From Pseudomonadota bacterium (lineage in GTDB: Bacteria; Desulfobacterota; Desulfovibrionia; Desulfovibrionales; Desulfovibrionaceae), in assembly GCA_023403845.1 (NCBI GenBank), contig JAEYDL010000006.1, forward strand, positions 99,464 to 163,463: a stretch of 64,000 nt of DNA. The letters run 5' to 3'. The notes under the pieces were generated by a model. It made no database searches, was not told where the DNA came from, and worked only from the letters and a program-made list of their open reading frames with translations. Shown here in pieces: positions 60,214-64,000 of this stretch. The first letter of the stretch is position 1, and each line of letters begins with the position of its first letter. A program made the translations under genes and the position numbers.

Positions 60214-62388
60214 TCAATCGCCGCCCTGTCCGCCCTTTCTTTCGTTTCTGTCCAGAATGAACCTGAGGCAGTCTTCGGCGGACAACGGTCTGCTGTAGAG
60301 GTATCCCTGAAATACATCGCATCCCAAATCCCGCAGCAGTCCGGCCTGTTCCTCAGTTTCGACGAATTCCGCCACGCTCAGCATATTACGTGCCCGGCAG
60401 AGTCGGGTAATCGAGGCCACTATGTCCTCGCAAATCGGGTTGGTGCACACGTCCCGGCTGATGGCTCCATCAATCTTGACCACACTTACGGGAAACTGCT
60501 TCAGATACTTCAGCGAGCTATGCCCCATACCGAAGTCGTCGATCGCGACGGGGAATCCCTCGTCGTACAGCCGGGCGAGAACATGGCTCTCGGGCGTGTC
60601 GGAATCAAGCGCGCCAGACTCGGTGACCTCCACTTCCATCATCCACGGGGGGAGATCGTAGCGATGCACGACGTTCAGGAACTGATCCGGAAGCGACCGT
60701 TTGAGCTGCAGAGCGGACACGTTAACGGCGATGCTCAGATCCCTGACGTCTGCATCAAGCCAGTCGCGACGTACCCGGCAGGCAGTTTCGAATACCCACA
60801 GCCCCATAGGTCGGACAAGCCCCGACTCCTCGGCCAGCGCCACGGTAATGGGCGCCGGGATCAAACCGTAAAACGGATGTCGCCAGCGAATGAGCGCCTC
60901 GGCTCCCACGACTCTGCCCGTTCGAGCGCAGACCTGAGGCTGGAATTCCAGAAATAGCCCCCTGCCTTCCCTGAGATCGTATTCCAGATCTCTGATCAGA
61001 GTTCGGGCAAGCGCTCCGGCATCGTCATTGCGACCAAGCCTATGCCCCGATGAATCCGCAGCGGTACAGGAACGCAGAAGGAGTTCATGAAAGGCGGCGC
61101 TGATCTGCTTCATTCTGACCCTGTTGCCGAGCAGAACGAACGGAGCATAGAGCAGTATCCCCATGACGAGATTCGCCAGCTGCAAAAACGACCCCTTCAG
61201 CGAACCTGTAGCCAGATATCCATTGAGCAGAACGGGCGTGGTCCATTCGGTCATAGTGCCGGTCCCCGGAACCAGTCCCGCAGCCACGACGACGTAGCTG
61301 ACGGCGGCCAGGACAAGCGGCGTGGCCAGAAATGGAATCAGCAGAAGGGGATTAAGCACTATCGGCAGGCCGAAGAGCAGAACTTCATTAATGTTGAACA
61401 AGGCCGGCACCAGAGAAATGAGACCTATCTTGCGGCTTCCCTGAGCCTTGCCGAAAAGAATCAGCGCGCCTGCAAGGCTGATTCCTGTTCCTGCTCCTCC
61501 CATGAATACAAAGGTATCCATGAACGTCTTGGTCATAATGTGCGGCAGGGGGAGACCGGCAGCAGCCGCAGTCTGGTTGGCGAGCATCGCGGCGCCATAA
61601 ATATCGTGCGTAATGGGATCCAGAACATTGGAACCGTGAATCCCGGCGAACCAGAGCGTATGCAACGACAGGATATAAAGCATGCCACGCCCGAGTCCGT
61701 CCCCAATGGCATCAAAAGGCATGCGGATGAGTTCATAAACCGTCTCATGCAGTGAAATACCCACTGCGGCACGCATGAACAGTCCCAAGAAAGCAAAGGC
61801 CGCCACCGTGAGAATACCGGGCAAAAAGGCGTTGAAAGCCTCTGGAATGGCTACGTCGGGCGTTCCGCCCGGCAAATGCAGATGCAGACGCTTGCAGGAA
61901 AAAAGGGCCAGAAACAACCGGGTGGCGACAACGCTCACGAGAATGGCCACAAAAAGTCCGGCGACACCGAGCCAGCGACGAGACAGGATGTCCCCATCCG
62001 GCTGAAGCAGACAGAAAAATGATGAGAACGCCACGAGCGCGGTAATGGCCGGGTTCGCCTGCGTGACGGAATGCGTGCGATCATACTGTTCCGCCAGATG
62101 ATACCCTATGGAACAGACCATGATGAGCGACATCACGGCGAAGGTGGCGTCCTTCAGAATATTACCGAATTCCCGCCAGTCGGGTCCGAACTGCTGAAGC
62201 ATGAACGCCCTGTAGGCGTCCAGTGGAAAACTGTTTACCAGCTCTCCGAGCGAACCGAGAAACATGAGCGGCAGAGTGACGATAAGTGCGGAACGGATTG
62301 CGGTAAGCGACGGCCATCCCGAAACCCTTTCCGCCAGAAGAAAAATTTTTCCGATGCAAGATGCTATGGTACGACGTTGGAGCATCAT
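60214..62388 (-). CDS. PTS EIIC domain fused to an EAL c-di-GMP phosphodiesterase domain
   Basis: The first about 430 residues are a lactose/cellobiose-type PTS EIIC membrane domain (AIRSALIVTLPLMFLGSLGELV; LWFAGIHGSNVLDPI; NINEVLLFGLPIVLNP). The last about 250 form an EAL domain with the catalytic motifs: GAEALIRWRHP, IAVNVSAL, EVTES, VAIDDFGMGHSSL, VVKIDG, VAEFVETEE and FQGYLYSRP. All main metal-binding and catalytic residues are visible, so activity is expected. No EIIA/EIIB domains are attached. GGAGGAGG lies just before tandem ATGs at 62388 and 62385. It may sense or bind a sugar and lower c-di-GMP in response; the link is inference. Confidence 0.93.
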   Translation of the reverse strand: MMLQRRTIASCIGKIFLLAERVSGWPSLTAIRSALIVTLPLMFLGSLGELVNSFPLDAYRAFMLQQFGPDWREFGNILKDATFAVMSLIMVCSIGYHLAEQYDRTHSVTQANPAITALVAFSSFFCLLQPDGDILSRRWLGVAGLFVAILVSVVATRLFLALFSCKRLHLHLPGGTPDVAIPEAFNAFLPGILTVAAFAFLGLFMRAAVGISLHETVYELIRMPFDAIGDGLGRGMLYILSLHTLWFAGIHGSNVLDPITHDIYGAAMLANQTAAAAGLPLPHIMTKTFMDTFVFMGGAGTGISLAGALILFGKAQGSRKIGLISLVPALFNINEVLLFGLPIVLNPLLLIPFLATPLVLAAVSYVVVAAGLVPGTGTMTEWTTPVLLNGYLATGSLKGSFLQLANLVMGILLYAPFVLLGNRVRMKQISAAFHELLLRSCTAADSSGHRLGRNDDAGALARTLIRDLEYDLREGRGLFLEFQPQVCARTGRVVGAEALIRWRHPFYGLIPAPITVALAEESGLVRPMGLWVFETACRVRRDWLDADVRDLSIAVNVSALQLKRSLPDQFLNVVHRYDLPPWMMEVEVTESGALDSDTPESHVLARLYDEGFPVAIDDFGMGHSSLKYLKQFPVSVVKIDGAISRDVCTNPICEDIVASITRLCRARNMLSVAEFVETEEQAGLLRDLGCDVFQGYLYSRPLSAEDCLRFILDRNERKGGQGGD

Positions 62389-62869
62389 GCCCTCCTCCGG
62401 CACGCGCTCTATCGGGAGAAACCGAAGGAGGCGGAAACATGTCTGCTACACCCTTAAGGCTGCCAAATTTGTCTCTTCATAAGCGCAAAAACCTGCAATG
62501 TACAGCCGAGAATCTTGCCGATTGTGGTCCTGAAGAGGCGGGCACATGAAAATACTGCCAGCGGCTCGTCCCTTTCACCAGAAAGGGCGTCCGGAGAGAA
62601 CAGGGTTTCAACGCAAAGTCATCCCCTCGTCGGCTTCCGCCCTGCCCGTCTTCTCTGAAGACGTATCGCAGCTTATGAGCAGCCTGCCGGTTTGGTCCGT
62701 ACAGGAAAAGGATTCCCCCGGGACATGACGCGCCATGGCTTTCCATGTTGTAATGCCTCCTTTCCTTCCCGCCAGCTGCAAACACGATTCAGCATCTCTC
62801 GTTGTGGCTCTCTTCCCTGAACGCCCGTACACCTGCCGGGGGCCGCCCGCGGCAGTGAGAAAACCAACC
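62389..62869. other. Long upstream region of the EIIC-EAL gene, no gene recognised
   Basis: Around 480 bp separate the EIIC-EAL start from the IS200-like element. Frames of about 60-100 codons exist on both strands (for example 62477-62785 minus and 62546-62728 plus) but have no recognisable product or convincing ribosome-binding context. No c-di-GMP riboswitch core was recognised by eye. The promoter of the EIIC-EAL gene must lie here. Confidence 0.4.
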
Positions 62870-62880
62870 CCCAGTCAGGA

Positions 62881-62899
62881 CCACCCGTAAAACGGATGG
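62881..62899. repeat. Right-end subterminal hairpin of the IS200-like element
   Basis: CCACCCGT and ACGGATGG (62881-62888 and 62892-62899) form an 8-bp stem with one mismatch and an AAA loop. It resembles the left-end hairpin and would be the TnpA recognition structure at the 3' end of the element. Confidence 0.6.
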
Positions 62900-62942
62900 C
62901 TTGTCCAGCCCTATAAGGGCTTGTTACTTACTCGCGCCTTAA

Positions 62943-62986
62943 GGGCGCCGGCTTGAACTTCTCTGGTCGGCGCCCTGCCTTTTTTT
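62943..62986 (+). terminator. Plus-strand terminator inside the IS right end
   Basis: GGGCGCCG (62943-62950) pairs with CGGCGCCC (62968-62975), followed by TGCC and a run of seven T. The 5' arm can alternatively pair with GCGCC at 62934-62938, giving two mutually exclusive folds. Confidence 0.6.
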
Positions 62987-63028
62987 CAACAGTTCAAGCC
63001 CCCATGTACTTTGACTCGTAGCCTGCTC

Positions 63029-63499
63029 CTAAAGGAGCTTTCCCTGCTTTGGACTGAACGGATCCGTATATTCCCTGCACGTCCTCTTATCAAGCATGAT
63101 ATCTTCTCTATCCTGATCCCGTATATATTTCCTGATCGTTGCTTCGTTCAAACCTACTGTGCTGACGTAATATCCCACGCTCCAGAATCTCCGATTGCCA
63201 TACCGGTATTTCAGCTGGGAAAATTTATCAAAAATCATCAGTGAACTTTTACCCTTTATATACCCCATAACCGACGATATCGCATACTTTGGCGGTATCA
63301 TGACAAGCATATGCACATGGTCTATCATCATATGTCCCTCAATAATTTCGATTCCCTTGTAATTACAAAGCTGTCGTATTATTTTTCCTATTTCTTCACG
63401 GTATTGCCCGTAAATCACTTTTCTCCTATACTTCGGAGTGAAGACAATATGGTACCTACACAGCCATTTCGTATGTGCCAGATTTTGTTCTTTCGCCAT
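63029..63499 (-). CDS. tnpA: IS200/IS605-family Y1 transposase TnpA
   Basis: The 156-residue protein is a complete TnpA with the opening CRYHIVFTPKYRRKVIYGQ, the HUH metal motif in MMIDHVHMLVMIPPK and the nucleophile tyrosine in the Y-x3-Q motif IRKYIRDQ. It cuts and rejoins single-stranded DNA at element ends. The ATG at 63499 directly follows the T-run of a terminator-like hairpin, and no ribosome-binding site is visible, which fits the known low expression of IS200 transposases. Confidence 0.95.
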   Translation of the reverse strand: MAKEQNLAHTKWLCRYHIVFTPKYRRKVIYGQYREEIGKIIRQLCNYKGIEIIEGHMMIDHVHMLVMIPPKYAISSVMGYIKGKSSLMIFDKFSQLKYRYGNRRFWSVGYYVSTVGLNEATIRKYIRDQDREDIMLDKRTCREYTDPFSPKQGKLL

Positions 63500-63566
63500 A
63501 AAAAAACACCTTTTCGATGTGGACGGGAGCCTGAACAACTCCGTCTTATCGAAAAGGTGTTTTTTT
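63500..63566. terminator. Long hairpin at the left end of the IS200-like element
   Basis: A perfect 19-bp inverted repeat (63500-63518 with 63548-63566) is flanked by seven A on one side and seven T on the other; an inner GACGGGAG/CTCCGTC pair extends it. It should stop transcription from either direction just before tnpA, as established for the IS200 left end. Confidence 0.8.
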
Positions 63567-63586
63567 AGGTATAACCATTTTGTGGT

Positions 63587-63605
63587 CCACCCGCTAAGCG
63601 GGTGG
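63587..63605. repeat. Left-end subterminal hairpin of the IS200-like element
   Basis: CCACCCGC (63587-63594) and GCGGGTGG (63598-63605) form a perfect 8-bp stem with a 3-nt loop. Its sequence parallels the hairpin at 62881-62899. Confidence 0.65.
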
Positions 63606-63658
63606 TTTTCTGTTTCGGTCGCTTCCGCTCCCTCAACTGCCTAAAGGCCTTAACATGA

Positions 63659-63694
63659 AAAAAGGCCCGCCTCCCTGTGAGCGCGGGCCTTTTT
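63659..63694. terminator. Bidirectional terminator right of the IS element
   Basis: AAAAAGGCCCGC (63659-63670) pairs with GCGGGCCTTTTT (63683-63694). On the minus strand it would end a transcript entering from the right edge; on the plus strand a transcript crossing the insertion site. Confidence 0.85.
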
Positions 63695-64000
63695 CACTGT
63701 CTGCATCATTACGGAACACGTCGGCTCCTGAGCGGAGCACTACGCGACGGGGCAACAACGTTCAGGACTCAGACCTTTCCGCATGTACAGGCCCGGAAAA
63801 GCCATCCCGGCCCCGTGCTTCTGACCGGAAAAGAAAAGTCCGAACTTTCTCGCCGGCACTACGCGCCCATCATACTCTCTCGTCGTGCCGGAAGGCTTCT
63901 CGGACACGCTTTCCAGAAACACGATCCTTTTATCGGGAAAACTTCATCCTGCGCTCTGCCGGCGCCTTATGCATGACGGCGGCCGTGAAACCTGCTGTGC
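63695..64000. other. Right-edge region, coding content unresolved
   Basis: On the minus strand a frame open from the edge ends at 63930-63932, and a GTG with AAGGA upstream (63922) opens a 60-codon frame to 63740, followed by the terminator at 63659-63694. Neither is recognised. The plus-strand frame 63677-63976 overlaps the terminator and is less likely. Confidence 0.35.

Larger units (their letters stand above)
62870..63610 (-). mobile_element. IS200-like element with a solitary tnpA
   Basis: A Y1-transposase gene (63029-63499) is flanked by subterminal hairpins of similar sequence at 62881-62899 and 63587-63605, about 725 bp apart, which is the usual size of IS200-type elements. There are no terminal inverted repeats in the transposon sense and no tnpB. 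Exact ends cannot be set without an empty site; they should lie within roughly 10-20 nt outside the hairpins. Confidence 0.8.

Noticed and set aside
62477..62785. 102-codon minus-strand frame and 60-codon plus-strand frame (62546-62728) upstream of the EIIC-EAL gene
   Set aside because: No ribosome-binding site of quality and no recognisable product; they overlap each other, so at most one could be real.
1..64000. CRISPR arrays, tRNA or rRNA genes, prophage or defence islands
   Set aside because: No spaced direct-repeat array, no T-loop/acceptor pattern outside coding genes, and no phage, nuclease or toxin-antitoxin genes were found by eye.

Overview
The window is about 57-60% GC chromosomal DNA from a Gram-negative anaerobe. 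A complete dcw cell-wall/division cluster with a meso-DAP-type MurE, rubrerythrin, SelA, a TRAP transporter and outer-membrane proteins all point to Desulfobacterota, most likely a Desulfovibrionaceae member. That placement is inference from gene content; no rRNA gene is present. There are no tRNA genes, CRISPR arrays or prophage. The only mobile element is a solitary IS200-type tnpA element near the right end.

Layout. (1) 1-3716: a TRAP transporter operon (dctP-dctQ-dctM) on the minus strand, followed by an unrecognised gene that runs off the left edge; then about 1 kb of partly very AT-rich intergenic DNA. (2) 4687-8930: an MFS drug/H+ antiporter with a promoter that predicts a leaderless mRNA, a YbaL-type cation/H+ antiporter and an alpha/beta hydrolase. 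(3) 9062-16173: the phosphate regulon, split into divergent arms. pstS-pstC-pstA run left, phoB-phoR-pstB-phoU run right, and the shared control region carries four mirror-symmetric GTGACG repeats. (4) 16374-24007: mixed housekeeping genes (rubrerythrin, YigZ, threonine aldolase, glycosyltransferase, a MocR-like regulator lacking its PLP lysine, an RnaAM-type PHP phosphoesterase, a Trm112-like protein, a lipoprotein). (5) 24270-41890: the dcw cluster on the minus strand in the order mraZ-rsmH-ftsL-ftsI-murE-murF-mraY-murD-ftsW-murG-murC-murB-ftsQ-ftsA-ftsZ, mostly with translational overlaps and preceded by a classic triple MraZ box. (6) 42321-46479: folC-selA-M18 aminopeptidase with ATGA overlaps. 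(7) 46791-58171: a polysaccharide flippase, PLP synthase pdxST with an attenuator-like leader, two unassigned envelope proteins, a small Cys-containing protein, a polar amino-acid ABC transporter, GmhB-type phosphatase, a lipoprotein and a Wza-type export protein. (8) 58614-62388: an outer-membrane porin downstream of a PTS EIIC-EAL fusion, a putative sugar-sensing c-di-GMP phosphodiesterase. (9) 62870-63610: the IS200-like element.

The genes work together mainly as envelope biogenesis (peptidoglycan precursors, septation, polysaccharide export, heptose) plus nutrient uptake (phosphate, amino acids, organic acids) with their regulators. The least conventional parts are the EIIC-EAL/porin pair, the pdxS leader hairpin, the MocR-like protein with Glu in place of the catalytic Lys, the symmetric operator between the two pho/pst arms, and the hairpin-rich stretch beside the small Cys-containing gene.
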